Shown here: positions 51,652 through 61,849 of the stretch, piece after piece
How the letters are laid out: the number at the start of each line of letters is the position of its first letter
How positions within the stretch are numbered: the stretch's first letter is position 1
Assembly: GCF_003201815.1 (NCBI RefSeq)
Contig: NZ_QJKB01000010.1
Coordinates: 124,001 to 188,000, forward strand
DNA length: 64,000 nucleotides
Source of the DNA: Undibacterium pigrum
Lineage (GTDB): Bacteria > Pseudomonadota > Gammaproteobacteria > Burkholderiales > Burkholderiaceae_D
Reading direction: 5' to 3'
The notes under the pieces: generated by a model
Told to the model about the DNA's origin: nothing
Seen by the model: only the letters and a program-made list of their open reading frames with translations
Databases searched by the model: none
Program-made: the position numbers and the translations under genes

Positions 51652-54600
51652 ATGAAAGCTACATACAAACAATCCCGTTATTTCACTTTATTGACAGCAC
51701 TGTGTGCCTTGTTACTGTTCATGCCTGCGATTGCGCAGGATGGCGGTGGCGGCTCGTCTTTCTTCCTGCTCAGTGATGCAGCTTATGGTTCTGGCGATAC
51801 TGCCATGGTCAGGCTGGAAGCCCAGGACATGGGGCAGATTTCCGAACTCGGCGGTGTCGACGTCTACGTCTATAAGGTCAAAGACCCGCTGGAATTTTTG
51901 AAGGCGCAAAAAAATCTGCACCGTATCGATGCCAAAGGCAATTACAAGGGCAAAGGCGTGTCTGATGCGCTGGCGCGTACCTGGGACAACTGGTGGGATG
52001 CATCACGCCGCATGTGGCGCAAACTGTTTTCATCGGATGCCAGAAAAGCCGTGACTTCACAGGCACCAGAAGTACGCCTGCACCCGCTGGTCAAAGCACC
52101 TACACCACAGCAGATGAACCCACTGTACCAGCCGCTGAAGGCGCATACCCTGGTTGATAGCTTCCGTTACCCTGTACATATCGCCCAGCCTATACAACCA
52201 CCTAAAGGCGTCAAACTGGATGGCAGCAGCAGTGAATTCATCACCTCGCCAAAAGGTAATGTACTGATACCACTGGGTAAAAAAGAACCCGGCCTGTACC
52301 TGGTGGAAGCCATGGTCGGCAGCTATCGCGCCGTGACCCTGGTGTTTGTTTCTGACTCTATCGCTGTCACCAAGGTATCAAGCAAACAAATGCTGGTCTG
52401 GGTGGCTGACCGCCGTAGCAGCCAGGCTGTAGCAGATGCAAAAACAGTGTGGACAGACGGCGCAGGTATCCTGAGTACAGGCTCTACAGATGCCAGCGGC
52501 ATCGTCAATTTTGAACGCGATGCGCCTGAAAAAACTTATGTGTATGGTGAAGACAGCAAAGGCGGCGTGTTTGTCGCAGAAAATTATTACTACGATAGTG
52601 AAATCTATAACACCAAGCTGTATGCAGTGACTGACCGTCCCTTGTATCGCCCTGGTGAAACTGTGTATGTGAAATTTTTGGGCCGTACTTTTGTGTCTGC
52701 CCGTGAATCCACTGCCATCACCGCAGGTGAATTGAAGTTGCAGGTATTTGATGCAAATGGTTTCCCGGTTGCAGCACAAACCCTGCAAATGACACCGCAG
52801 TCTGGCGGTGATACGGTATTCCAGTTGCCTGACAATGCCGTCGCAGGTGGCTATGAATTGCGTTTCAGTTACAAGGGCAATAGCTATGGCGCTGCCTTCC
52901 GTGTGGCCGAATATCAAAAGCCGCATTTTGAAATCAATGTCATGCCCGGCAAAAAGGATTACAAAACCAACGAAGAAATCAAGGGCAAGCTGCAACTGGT
53001 TTACCCAGATGGCAAACCTGTCGTCAATGCCAAGGCAGACCTGACAGTACGTGCCCAGCGCCTGACTATTGTTGAAGGCGACCTCGGCTATGCAGGCCAG
53101 TTCCCTGTACAAATGAGCACGACCACATTTACGACAGACAGCAGTGGCTTTGTTGAATTCAAACTGCCAGCAGCAACTGAACCCAGTCGCTATATTTTGT
53201 CGGTGCTGGCAACTGATGGTGCCGCTTACCGCGTACGTGCTACAAAAGAAATTTTGGTAGAGCGCGGTGCCGGCACCTATAGCCTGAAGGCTGACCGTGC
53301 ATTCTCCGCCGTTGGTGAAAATATGAACTTCACCATGACTGCCCTGCCGGTGCCGGGTAATACGGTGAGCACAGTCAGTGCGCCAGCAACATGGGACTGG
53401 GTAAGACTGGAAAACCAAAAGAAATCAAACGGCAAGCTCGCCAACGCCAACAAATTGGCACTGGCTTTTGCAGAACCTGGTACCTATACCCTGTCTATAC
53501 GTGATGCAGCAGGCAATATCCTCGGTGCGACTTCGCATTATGTCAGCGGTGCTGGCGTCAGTGCACCGCAAGGCTCGATAGAAATGGTGTTTGACAAGAC
53601 CAGCTACAAGCCAGGTGAAACTGCCAGTGCGCTGATCACCTTCCCGCAGCAAGTCGATCAGGCATTGTTTACCCTGGAGCGTGACAAGGTAGAAAAAACA
53701 GCCTTGATGAGCAACGCCAGTGGCTGGCTCAGCGCCAAGCGCCTGTCACCAATGCAATGGAAAGTTGAGCTTCCAGTTCAGGATACTTATGGCCCCAACA
53801 TCACCCTGTCTGTGGTGTATGTCAAAGGTGCTGATTATGTATTCCAGAACCTGGGTTTGAAAGTTGAGCAGCCACGCATCAATGTCGCCGTCAAAGCTGA
53901 CAAGGCCGTCTATGCGCCTGGTGACAAGGTCACGCTGGACCTGACCGCCATGGTCGATGGCAAACCGGCTGCAGGTAGCCAACTCACTGTGGGTGTAGTT
54001 GATGAAATGATTTATGTGTTGCAACCTGAAATTGCACCAGATATTTCCGACTTCTTCTATCACCCACGTCGTAATAATGTGCGCACTTCTGCCAGCCTGA
54101 GTTTTATCGCCTATGACCTGGCAGTGCCGCCATCCAAGCTGGCCTTGCCAGCAAACGGGCAAACCCATGAGCGTGCTATCAAGGTATTGGAAAGACCTCG
54201 TCGTGAAGACAAGGACACGGCACTGTGGCAACCAAATGTCACGACGGATGCCACAGGCCGCGCCCGTTTGACTTTCACCATGCCAGACTCACTGACACGC
54301 TGGCGCATTACCGTGCGTGCGACTGAGGCTGGTGGCAATGTCGGCCAGAACATCGCCTACGTACGTTCAGACAAAGACTTTTATGTGAAATGGACCAGCC
54401 CTAACTGGATGCGTGTGCAAGATGCACCGAATGCCAGCGTTGCCATCTTTAACCAGGGTAACCAGGATGCCAGTGCCAGCCTGAACATCACAGGTTCCGG
54501 CGTCAACAAGCAAGAAAGCCTGAAGCTGAAACCTGGTGCAAATTTTATCTCCGTGCCTTTGAAAGCCAATGGCCTCGACAACAAGATAGACCTGTCTCTG

Positions 54601-56319
54601 GCTGTAGGTGGCAAGACTGTAGATGCTCTGAATGTGCCGCTGAAGATCATCCCTGTGCACTGGCTGAGCCAGCGCTCGGTCAGCGTGCCAGTGACTGGCA
54701 AGGAAACAGTCTTGAAACTACCACCTGATGCCAGCAACCTGCAATTGCAATTTGCTGACAGTGCCAGCACGCAGTTCCGCCGTTTGATGGATGACTTGAT
54801 TGACTACCCATATGGCTGTGTCGAGCAGACTTCCAGTCGCCTCATCCCTTACAGCCTGGCCCTGCAATCAACCTTGCCAAGCGAAGAAAGACTGGCTGCG
54901 CAATTGACACAAAGGCTGTATAGCTACCGCTTCCGCCTGGCGCAAATGGCAGGCCCGAATGCGACATTTGGCTGGTGGAGTGTGCCAGAAAAAGATGGCG
55001 ATGCCCTGCTGACCACTTATGCCTACTATGCTGACTGGCATGCCAGCCGCGCCTTGAAACTGTCACTGCCAGAAGGCCACTTTGACAAGCTCAATGATGT
55101 CTACCGCAAGGATGGCGTCAAGCAATCGCACTGGCAGCGCGCCCTGATGCTGTACTGGATGCAGGACATGGGCTTGCCGGTAAAATCCATGGCAGAAGCC
55201 CTGAGTGAAGAACTGGGTGCCAAAGGTGCATTTGCCAAACCTGTCGTGATCACACCGCGTTCAGGCATGAACAGCATGATCTTTGCCAACAAGGATGATG
55301 ATGTACAGCATGCCATGAGCACCTTGCTGGCGGCCTATGTGGTACAGCAAAGCAAGGGCAACCTGACAGGCATTACCGTGACAACCTTGCCAGAAGCAGC
55401 AGCCCGCGTACACCAGGCTGACCTGCCCTTGGGTGAAGCCTTGCTGATACTGACAGGCAAACGCCCTGCCAGCGATGCGGCTGCCGTGCTCGAACGTGTG
55501 AGGGCAGAATCACCGACCATAGACCGCGCCCTAAGTCTGCTGTGGACTTACCGTGCCTTGGGTGGCAAGTCTGGCAGCAATGATCCTCTGTTGCGCAATA
55601 ATATGGGCAAGGTGGAACTGGAAGCTGGCTGGCAGGGGCGTGAAACCGTGACAGGTCAAAGCGTGTACCGCTGGAATACTACCGCAGCTACGCCAACACC
55701 AACTGTCATCAAAATGGTGTCTAACCCAAGTGCAGGCATGATGGCAATTGCCCAGTTTGACAGCCGTGAACCAGAAAAATCCAGCTTGCCTGTGAAAGTC
55801 GAACGCCGTATTTATCGTCTGGTACCAGAGGCAATCCCAACGCCAAGCAGTGCCAGCAAGCCTGCTGTCAATCCGGCTACTGGCGCACCTGTACAACCAG
55901 TCGCAGGCAAGGCTGGCTTCAAGCTGGAATTGCTGGGTGATGGTGCAGCACTGAAGACAGATGAAGTCTATCTGGATGAAGTGGTGCTCACCCGCAGCTC
56001 AGGCCCTGAACTGAACTTTGGCATTGTTGAAGTACCTCTGCCACCAGGCACCTCGGCTGACCGCTCTACCTGGGGTATCAGCCTGCGTTACCCTGGCGGC
56101 AAAGACATGGAAGCGATGGAGCGTGCACGCTACGAGCAAACACCACGCGGCTATGCCGTGCCTGTGGATAGCCTGGATGGCCAGGTCATGATACGTCATC
56201 TGGTGCGCGCGGCACAAACCGGCAAGTTCGCCCTGCCGCCTGCACGCTACTACCGCATGTACCAGCCAGACCAGAAAGCCTTTGAGGACAAGCCACGTGC
56301 GTTTATGGAAATCCGCTGA
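51652..56319 (+). CDS. yfaS: Bacterial alpha-2-macroglobulin (YfaS-like)
   Basis: A 1555-aa secreted protein with a signal peptide (LTALCALLLFMPAIAQ). Beta-sandwich MG domains occupy the N-terminal part, with GETVYVKFLGRTFV-type repeats, and a bait-like variable stretch follows. The thioester domain has an intact CVEQ motif (Cys1056 to Gln1059) in YGCVEQTSSR. Such proteins trap proteases that attack the thioester and are thought to protect the periplasm. Unlike YfhM it lacks a lipobox. It is encoded as part of the yfaATSQP-like operon. Confidence 0.92.
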   Translation: MKATYKQSRYFTLLTALCALLLFMPAIAQDGGGGSSFFLLSDAAYGSGDTAMVRLEAQDMGQISELGGVDVYVYKVKDPLEFLKAQKNLHRIDAKGNYKGKGVSDALARTWDNWWDASRRMWRKLFSSDARKAVTSQAPEVRLHPLVKAPTPQQMNPLYQPLKAHTLVDSFRYPVHIAQPIQPPKGVKLDGSSSEFITSPKGNVLIPLGKKEPGLYLVEAMVGSYRAVTLVFVSDSIAVTKVSSKQMLVWVADRRSSQAVADAKTVWTDGAGILSTGSTDASGIVNFERDAPEKTYVYGEDSKGGVFVAENYYYDSEIYNTKLYAVTDRPLYRPGETVYVKFLGRTFVSARESTAITAGELKLQVFDANGFPVAAQTLQMTPQSGGDTVFQLPDNAVAGGYELRFSYKGNSYGAAFRVAEYQKPHFEINVMPGKKDYKTNEEIKGKLQLVYPDGKPVVNAKADLTVRAQRLTIVEGDLGYAGQFPVQMSTTTFTTDSSGFVEFKLPAATEPSRYILSVLATDGAAYRVRATKEILVERGAGTYSLKADRAFSAVGENMNFTMTALPVPGNTVSTVSAPATWDWVRLENQKKSNGKLANANKLALAFAEPGTYTLSIRDAAGNILGATSHYVSGAGVSAPQGSIEMVFDKTSYKPGETASALITFPQQVDQALFTLERDKVEKTALMSNASGWLSAKRLSPMQWKVELPVQDTYGPNITLSVVYVKGADYVFQNLGLKVEQPRINVAVKADKAVYAPGDKVTLDLTAMVDGKPAAGSQLTVGVVDEMIYVLQPEIAPDISDFFYHPRRNNVRTSASLSFIAYDLAVPPSKLALPANGQTHERAIKVLERPRREDKDTALWQPNVTTDATGRARLTFTMPDSLTRWRITVRATEAGGNVGQNIAYVRSDKDFYVKWTSPNWMRVQDAPNASVAIFNQGNQDASASLNITGSGVNKQESLKLKPGANFISVPLKANGLDNKIDLSLAVGGKTVDALNVPLKIIPVHWLSQRSVSVPVTGKETVLKLPPDASNLQLQFADSASTQFRRLMDDLIDYPYGCVEQTSSRLIPYSLALQSTLPSEERLAAQLTQRLYSYRFRLAQMAGPNATFGWWSVPEKDGDALLTTYAYYADWHASRALKLSLPEGHFDKLNDVYRKDGVKQSHWQRALMLYWMQDMGLPVKSMAEALSEELGAKGAFAKPVVITPRSGMNSMIFANKDDDVQHAMSTLLAAYVVQQSKGNLTGITVTTLPEAAARVHQADLPLGEALLILTGKRPASDAAAVLERVRAESPTIDRALSLLWTYRALGGKSGSNDPLLRNNMGKVELEAGWQGRETVTGQSVYRWNTTAATPTPTVIKMVSNPSAGMMAIAQFDSREPEKSSLPVKVERRIYRLVPEAIPTPSSASKPAVNPATGAPVQPVAGKAGFKLELLGDGAALKTDEVYLDEVVLTRSSGPELNFGIVEVPLPPGTSADRSTWGISLRYPGGKDMEAMERARYEQTPRGYAVPVDSLDGQVMIRHLVRAAQTGKFALPPARYYRMYQPDQKAFEDKPRAFMEIR

Positions 56320-58069
56320 TCCTGCCCGCAAAGCGATCAGCACCATCATGCTTGCCAGTGCGACAGTAGTCACGCTGGCTGCATCTGCGCATGTTGCTCA
56401 TGCCGCAGATGCAGCCGGCACGACCACCGTCGCCTGGCTGCGTGATGGCCAGGTGGAAATGCGTTCCCTGAATTCTCAGGACAACAAAATCGCAGAACAA
56501 AAGATACCCATGGGTAGCTTGTGGAAGTTATTTGTCTACGCCTACCTGCAAGACAATCATGTGCAGGAAGCTGCTTATACCTGCACAGCAAAAAAAGATT
56601 TGCGCAAGAATGTGCGTGAAGAACAAGAGAAAAACGAAGACCTGTATTGCTGCGAACCAGGTGAGCAAGTAGAACGCGACTCTGCCCTGGCTCGCTCATG
56701 CGCCCCCTATTTTTCACCAGCGCGCCTTAGTATCAATGACAAGGCATGGAAAAGCTACTGGCAAACCCGCAGCGACGCCAACTGGCTGCAACGCACGGCG
56801 CAATTGCAGCCAGACACGCAGATCAGCATTAAAGAGCTACTGGAAACCCTGAACAAATTTTCGCCACAAGCTCGTTCCACTGCCCGCACTGCCTTGCTGG
56901 AAACAGCGGTACAGGGCTATGGCCGCGAAGCCTGGACGCAACTGGGTACAGGCATACGTTACAAAACCTATTCCTGGCATTTGCCTGACAACAGCGCCTT
57001 TGGTGGTGCAGCAGGCTGGCTGGCAGATGGTACGCCATTCTGGTTTGGTGCGCGTGGTTCCAGCCGCTCTACTCTTACTACCTGGGCCAGTGCACTGGCA
57101 ACTACCCTGCCCACACCTCGCTGGTCAGGTATCGATAATGCCGGGAATGCTGGTGACGAGGCGCATTGCGTGGATGTGGACTTTTTTGCGCGCTATCCCT
57201 TGCGCGAAGTATTGTCTGTATCTGCAACAAGTGTTCCTGCGCGTGCGGGCACACTGTCCGGCAAATACAGGCTGCAATTCGCCAACGGCAATAGTCTCGA
57301 CATCAACAGCAATGGTAGCCTGACGCTGCAACGTTCTGCAGGCATGGCGCCACAAATCACTGGCCGCGTCAGCATCAATGACTATGTCGCCCGCGTCATA
57401 GACCGCGAAGGCGACGCCAGCAATATACAAGTTGCCCGCAGCCTGGCGATTGCAGCGCGCAGCTATCTGATACAGAACGCCACCCTCGATCACGGCTGCT
57501 GGCGCATTGCCGACAGCACTACCCGCCAGCGCGTCAGCGCCAATGCTCCCACAGATGCGGCCCTGGCTGCTGCCTGGTTCACTGATGACCTGATATTGCA
57601 AGGGGCAAACGTGCGCTATCACAATGACAGCGCAGGCACCAACCGCATGTCGTTGAAAGAAGCAACAAAGCAGGCCGGCCAGGGTTGGAATTTTGAACGT
57701 ATTCTGGCCACCAGTTATCCACAAACCAATGTCGCCAGCTTCAATGGCAAATCTGATTGCAAACCGCTGGCCGCAGCCCAAACCTGGCTGACGACGACCA
57801 GCGCCAGTAGCAAATGGCAAAGCATTTTGCGTCGTGAACCCGGTTTTGAGCATCCAGACACACCACCGGTGATCTGCTTGCTGGCAAGTGGCAATCCCTA
57901 TTCTGACCAGAAACGCATGCGTATCTACGCCCGCGGCTGGCGCAGCCTGGACGAGCGCATCACCCTCGCCCATGAATACCTGCACCTGGCTTTACGATTT
58001 CATCCGAACGGCGCTAATGAAGACTATGTAGAAAAACTGGCACGCCGTCTCATAGAAGGAACAACATGA
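56297..58069 (+). CDS. yfaQ: DUF2300 / SpoIID-like (YfaQ) protein
   Basis: A protein of about 590 aa with a signal peptide (STIMLASATVVTLAASAHVAHA). Its C-terminal half contains a SpoIID/LytB-like block (VSINDYVARVIDREG, SLAIAARSYLIQNA), suggesting lytic transglycosylase-type action on peptidoglycan; its start resembles DUF2300. The start is uncertain: GTG 56297 has a GAGG motif, TTG 56282 and ATG 56348 are alternatives, all overlapping or close to the yfaS stop. The stop overlaps the next start by 4 bp. Confidence 0.8.
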   Translation: MRLWKSADPARKAISTIMLASATVVTLAASAHVAHAADAAGTTTVAWLRDGQVEMRSLNSQDNKIAEQKIPMGSLWKLFVYAYLQDNHVQEAAYTCTAKKDLRKNVREEQEKNEDLYCCEPGEQVERDSALARSCAPYFSPARLSINDKAWKSYWQTRSDANWLQRTAQLQPDTQISIKELLETLNKFSPQARSTARTALLETAVQGYGREAWTQLGTGIRYKTYSWHLPDNSAFGGAAGWLADGTPFWFGARGSSRSTLTTWASALATTLPTPRWSGIDNAGNAGDEAHCVDVDFFARYPLREVLSVSATSVPARAGTLSGKYRLQFANGNSLDINSNGSLTLQRSAGMAPQITGRVSINDYVARVIDREGDASNIQVARSLAIAARSYLIQNATLDHGCWRIADSTTRQRVSANAPTDAALAAAWFTDDLILQGANVRYHNDSAGTNRMSLKEATKQAGQGWNFERILATSYPQTNVASFNGKSDCKPLAAAQTWLTTTSASSKWQSILRREPGFEHPDTPPVICLLASGNPYSDQKRMRIYARGWRSLDERITLAHEYLHLALRFHPNGANEDYVEKLARRLIEGTT

Positions 58070-58845
58070 TCAAGTTTTACACCAAGCGACTACTTACCTG
58101 CATGACCAGCAGCCTGCTTGCTGCCATGTCTTGCACTGCGACGGCAGACACCACAATAGAGCTGCCACGTGGCGGCTGGCGCAATAGTGGCGGTGAGGCC
58201 GCAGGCTTCAAACAGCCAGTGCACTACCCTGCCTCGTCAGTCAATGCCGAAGGCCAGAATGAAATGGCACTCATCAAGGGGCGCATCAGTACTAACAACA
58301 AGAAAAAACCAGGCAAGCTCATCGTCAATGGGGCAGCCATGCCCTTGTCCATAGGTGACGGTGGTGAGTTTTCCCGCCCTTACTCATTCAGTTCAGGCTC
58401 CAATAATGTAGAAGTACGCAGCCCCGATGGCAGTGATGTCAGGCGTGTGCAGTTTTTTGATACCAATACCAGCCGCCCGAATGCACGCCTGCGTGTAGTC
58501 TTGTCCTGGGATAGCGACGGCACCGATCTGGACCTGCATGTCATTTCGCCTGATGGCCAGCACGTATTCTATGGCAACCGTGTAGTCCAAAACGGTGGTG
58601 CACTGGATGTCGATGTCACCACAGGTTACGGTCCTGAAATCTATGCCAATACTGCGCCCCCTAAAGGCACCTATCATGTCTATGTGAATTATTACGGCAG
58701 TGGCGGCGATGAAAAAAATCTGACTATCGCCAGAGTTGCCATCATCAGCCAGGAAGGCACGCTGTCAGAAAAGCAGCAAAGCTTTCAGGTGCCACTGCGT
58801 AAACCTGGTGAATTGACCCTGGTTAAATCCTTTACCTATCCATGA
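58066..58845 (+). CDS. yfaP: DUF2135 (YfaP-like) protein 1
   Basis: A 259-aa protein with a signal peptide (LLTCMTSSLLAAMSCTATA). The DUF2135 domain shows RGGWRNSGG at the start, FSSGSNNVEVRSPDG, and the conserved DLDLHVISPDGQHVFYGN block with YVNYYGSGG. In E. coli yfaP ends the operon. AAGGA ribosome-binding site. Overlaps DUF2300 and the second DUF2135 gene by 4 bp each (ATGA), so all three are translationally coupled. Confidence 0.83.
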   Translation: MIKFYTKRLLTCMTSSLLAAMSCTATADTTIELPRGGWRNSGGEAAGFKQPVHYPASSVNAEGQNEMALIKGRISTNNKKKPGKLIVNGAAMPLSIGDGGEFSRPYSFSSGSNNVEVRSPDGSDVRRVQFFDTNTSRPNARLRVVLSWDSDGTDLDLHVISPDGQHVFYGNRVVQNGGALDVDVTTGYGPEIYANTAPPKGTYHVYVNYYGSGGDEKNLTIARVAIISQEGTLSEKQQSFQVPLRKPGELTLVKSFTYP

Positions 58846-59651
58846 TGATCATGCAAACGATAATCAAACCGTCACTGCTGGCATGCGCCCTCTTCATCGC
58901 TGCGGCCAATTGTGCCGCTGAAGACAAACCCACCATCAATAGCCCGCGCGGCGGCTGGAATTATGGTGGACTGACCGACAAATCCGGCGATACACGTGCG
59001 TCCTATCCCTTGCCACCGATAGACCGCGGCACACAAAAAAACCGCACCCTCATTGAAGGCCATATCCTTGAGGCTGGCAAACAGCGCAAGCATACTCTCA
59101 TCGTCAACGGCAACCCCATGGTGCTCAATTATGGCACTGATGGTCGCTATGAACGTCATTACGCTTTTGGCAGCGGTTCCAACAATATAGAAATCAAGGG
59201 GCCAGACGGCAAGAGCCTGCAGCGCGTGCAATATTACGAAGCCAATACCCAGCAGCTGTCACCACAGTTACGCGTCATCTGCTCGTGGGATGCGCCTGAG
59301 GCAGAGGTTGACCTGCACATCATCACACCGGATGGTCAGCACGCCTTTTTTGCTGCTCCGATACTGAACGGTGGTGGTGGGCTGGACGTAGACAGCGTCG
59401 ATGGACCAGGACCAGAAATGTTCACCACCATCGCCCCCAAGCACGGCGCCTACCATGTCTTCGTCAACTACTGGGGTAACTATGGCGCAGGCGGTTATAA
59501 CTTTGACGAAGGCCAGCGCAAACAACCTATCATCACCGCCCGCGTGACCCTGGTGTTTTATGAAAACACTGCCAAGGAAAAACGCGAAAGCTTTGTCATC
59601 CCATTGCGCAAGATCGGGGATTTGAACCTGGTGAAATCGTTCATGTTTTGA
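58842..59651 (+). CDS. DUF2135 (YfaP-like) protein 2
   Basis: A 269-aa paralogue of the preceding gene, also exported (ACALFIAAANCAAEDKP) with the same RGGWNYGG, FGSGSNNIEIKGPDG, VDLHIITPDGQHAFFA and FVNYWGN blocks. It extends the E. coli-type cluster by one tandem duplication. The two proteins may form a heteromer or bind different partners (inference). It ends 59 bp before the serine-hydrolase gene. Confidence 0.8.
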   Translation: MMIMQTIIKPSLLACALFIAAANCAAEDKPTINSPRGGWNYGGLTDKSGDTRASYPLPPIDRGTQKNRTLIEGHILEAGKQRKHTLIVNGNPMVLNYGTDGRYERHYAFGSGSNNIEIKGPDGKSLQRVQYYEANTQQLSPQLRVICSWDAPEAEVDLHIITPDGQHAFFAAPILNGGGGLDVDSVDGPGPEMFTTIAPKHGAYHVFVNYWGNYGAGGYNFDEGQRKQPIITARVTLVFYENTAKEKRESFVIPLRKIGDLNLVKSFMF

Positions 59652-59710
59652 GACAAGGTTGTACTTTAACCAAACAGACACAAGAATTATCCTGAAGGGA
59701 GAACTGCATC

Positions 59711-60889
59711 ATGTGGCGAAATGCGTTGATCAGTTGCACAATTCTTCCCTTGTTACTTGCCGCAAATATTACTGTATTTGCGCAGCCCGTCGTCATCAAA
59801 AGGCTTGATGGCTCCAGCATTTCATCCCAAACCATAGAAGAAAAAATCAGTGACATGATGGCCACCTCATGTGTCACCGGGCTAAATATCGCCATCCTCA
59901 ACGACAACAAAATCGTCTACACCAAAAGCTTTGGCTTGCGCGATAAAGAAAAACAATTGCCACTGACAACAGACAGCATCATGTACGGCGCGTCTTTCAC
60001 CAAGGCAGTGTTTGCCACGCTGGTAGCGCAACTAGTGGTCGAAGGTACACTTGATCTGGACGCACCGATACAAAAATATCTGCCCAAACCCTTGCCAGAC
60101 TATGACAATTACCGCGACCTGGCAGATGATCCTCGCTATCTGACAATTACACTGCGCATGCTGCTGAACCACACTGCAGGCTTTGCCAATTTCCGCTGGC
60201 TCAATCACGGTAAGAAACTGGAGATTAAATTTACTCCTGGCAGCAGATATGCGTATTCAGGCGAAGGCATCAATCTGGCGCAATTCATCGTTGAAACCGT
60301 CACGCAAAAAAATGTAGGCACATTAATCCAGGACCGCATTTTCAATCCACTGGCCATGCATAACACCAGCATGCAGTGGCAAGACCGTTTCAACGACAAG
60401 CTGGCTGTCGGTCACGATGAAAAAGAAAAACCTCTGGGCCATGTAAAAAGAAAAAAAATAAATGCCGCGGGTTCCATGGACACGAGCCTCAATGATTATG
60501 CTCATTTCATGGAGGGTGTCATGCAGGCGAGCATCCTCAGCAAAGAAGCAAAAGCCATCATGCTGGCACCACAGATTGCCATTACCACACCCAGCCAGTT
60601 TCCCACCTTATCAACTGCATCAACAGATGAAAACAAGAATATACAACTGGCTTATGGCCTGGGCTGGGGTATTTTTCAAACACCTTATGGCAAAGCCTAT
60701 TTTAAAGAAGGCCATGATGATGGCTGGGAAAACCACTCCGTCGTTTTTGATGAGCAAAAAACCGGCGTAGTCATCATGAGCAATAGCGCCAACGGTGATG
60801 GCATCTTCAAAGAGCTGCTGGCATTGCTGATACGGGATGTGTACACGCCATGGAAATGGGAGGGGTATTTACCTACGCGATGCAGATAA
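59711..60889 (+). CDS. Beta-lactamase-family serine hydrolase, secreted
   Basis: A 392-aa protein of the class C/serine-hydrolase family (Pfam beta-lactamase). A signal peptide is present (CTILPLLLAANITVFA). The SxxK motif is Ser95-Phe-Thr-Lys98 (GASFTKAVF); the second motif is Tyr182-Ser-Gly rather than YxN; HDDGWEN is a third-motif-like element. Such proteins include esterases and D-aminopeptidases, so antibiotic hydrolysis should not be assumed. A GGGAGA ribosome-binding site precedes the ATG. It follows the macroglobulin operon after 59 bp. Confidence 0.82.
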   Translation: MWRNALISCTILPLLLAANITVFAQPVVIKRLDGSSISSQTIEEKISDMMATSCVTGLNIAILNDNKIVYTKSFGLRDKEKQLPLTTDSIMYGASFTKAVFATLVAQLVVEGTLDLDAPIQKYLPKPLPDYDNYRDLADDPRYLTITLRMLLNHTAGFANFRWLNHGKKLEIKFTPGSRYAYSGEGINLAQFIVETVTQKNVGTLIQDRIFNPLAMHNTSMQWQDRFNDKLAVGHDEKEKPLGHVKRKKINAAGSMDTSLNDYAHFMEGVMQASILSKEAKAIMLAPQIAITTPSQFPTLSTASTDENKNIQLAYGLGWGIFQTPYGKAYFKEGHDDGWENHSVVFDEQKTGVVIMSNSANGDGIFKELLALLIRDVYTPWKWEGYLPTRCR

Positions 60890-60959
60890 GCTCGAAACGC
60901 GGCTAGCACTGTTAACACTGCGGCAATGTTGAAGGTCCATCTGTAAATAAGACAATAAT

Positions 60960-61787
60960 TTACTTGATTGCCAGACCCATCCGGCTCATGCGAATTGAGT
61001 CAACTCCAGATGAAAACCAGACCATCTCTGCCCGGGCGTAGATTTTCTCTCCAGGCACTGAACCAAAATGACGGCTATCCAGACTATTATTCCGGTTGTC
61101 ACCTAGCACAAAATAGCTGTCCGGCGGCACGATATAGGGCTGCTCACTTATTGGCACGGATTTATTCAAATCATAGAAGGCATGCGCATCAGGAATCGCC
61201 CTGCCATTGATGAGCAGCTTATTATCATGCAAGTCCACCTGCTCACCCGGCAAGCCTATGATACGTTTCACATATTTGACCTCAGGCTGTGCAGGATTCT
61301 GTAACACCACTACATCACCACGCTGCGGTTTTTGGTTCTGAAATGCCAGGGTATTGGCAATGAATTTATCACCGACCAGCAGTGTTGTTTCCATCGACGC
61401 ACCTGGTACATTGAACACATCATAGCCAAACAGCTCACCACGTCTGGCAGAGCAAAATTGTATTGCCGCATTAACGGCTATACCAATCAGCAGCAACGCA
61501 TACCAACGCTGCAATAAACCACGCTTTGCCAGGGGACGCCGCCGGGCAAGTTGAAATACCACAACGAGCGAAGCAAACCAGGCGCAGATCAGCAGCACAG
61601 TCACCAGGAAAAACCCCAAGGCAGAAAAAATCACGCTGCTGCGACCTGCAAGCAATAGCAATATCGGAAAGAACAGAATATTGGCTACTGTCAAGGCAAG
61701 CTGATTCACATATACAAAGCCCAGTCCAGGCGCAAAGACATTGAGCAAAACTGCCAGCCAGGGCTTACTTTTATATTCAGTATTCAT
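60960..61787 (-). CDS. lepB: Signal peptidase I with extended N-terminal membrane domain
   Basis: A 275-aa protein. The peptidase part (about 120-275) has the catalytic Ser131 in GASMETTLL, Lys174 in YVKRIIGLPGE and the box GDNRNNSLDSRHFG. The first 115 residues carry three or more hydrophobic segments, longer than the two anchors of typical LepB. It may be a second, specialised signal peptidase. It ends 70 bp from the convergent serine-hydrolase gene, and murJ lies upstream on the same strand. Confidence 0.88.
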   Translation of the reverse strand: MNTEYKSKPWLAVLLNVFAPGLGFVYVNQLALTVANILFFPILLLLAGRSSVIFSALGFFLVTVLLICAWFASLVVVFQLARRRPLAKRGLLQRWYALLLIGIAVNAAIQFCSARRGELFGYDVFNVPGASMETTLLVGDKFIANTLAFQNQKPQRGDVVVLQNPAQPEVKYVKRIIGLPGEQVDLHDNKLLINGRAIPDAHAFYDLNKSVPISEQPYIVPPDSYFVLGDNRNNSLDSRHFGSVPGEKIYARAEMVWFSSGVDSIRMSRMGLAIK

Positions 61788-61849
61788 GGCATGCCACTTT
61801 TATGATTGATCGCTTATCGGCTGAAACATGCGTGCGACTGTCTGGTAAA

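Noticed and set aside
52378..53418. Long open frame (346 codons) antisense to the macroglobulin gene
   Set aside because: It is inside yfaS on the opposite strand. Its translation is rich in Cys and His with no domain, typical of a shadow frame.
57125..57985. Antisense 286-codon frame in the DUF2300 gene
   Set aside because: Complete overlap with a well-supported gene and no start signal or family match.
59711..60889. Calling this a beta-lactamase resistance gene
   Set aside because: SxxK is present but the second motif is YSG rather than YxN, and the family is mostly esterases and peptidases.
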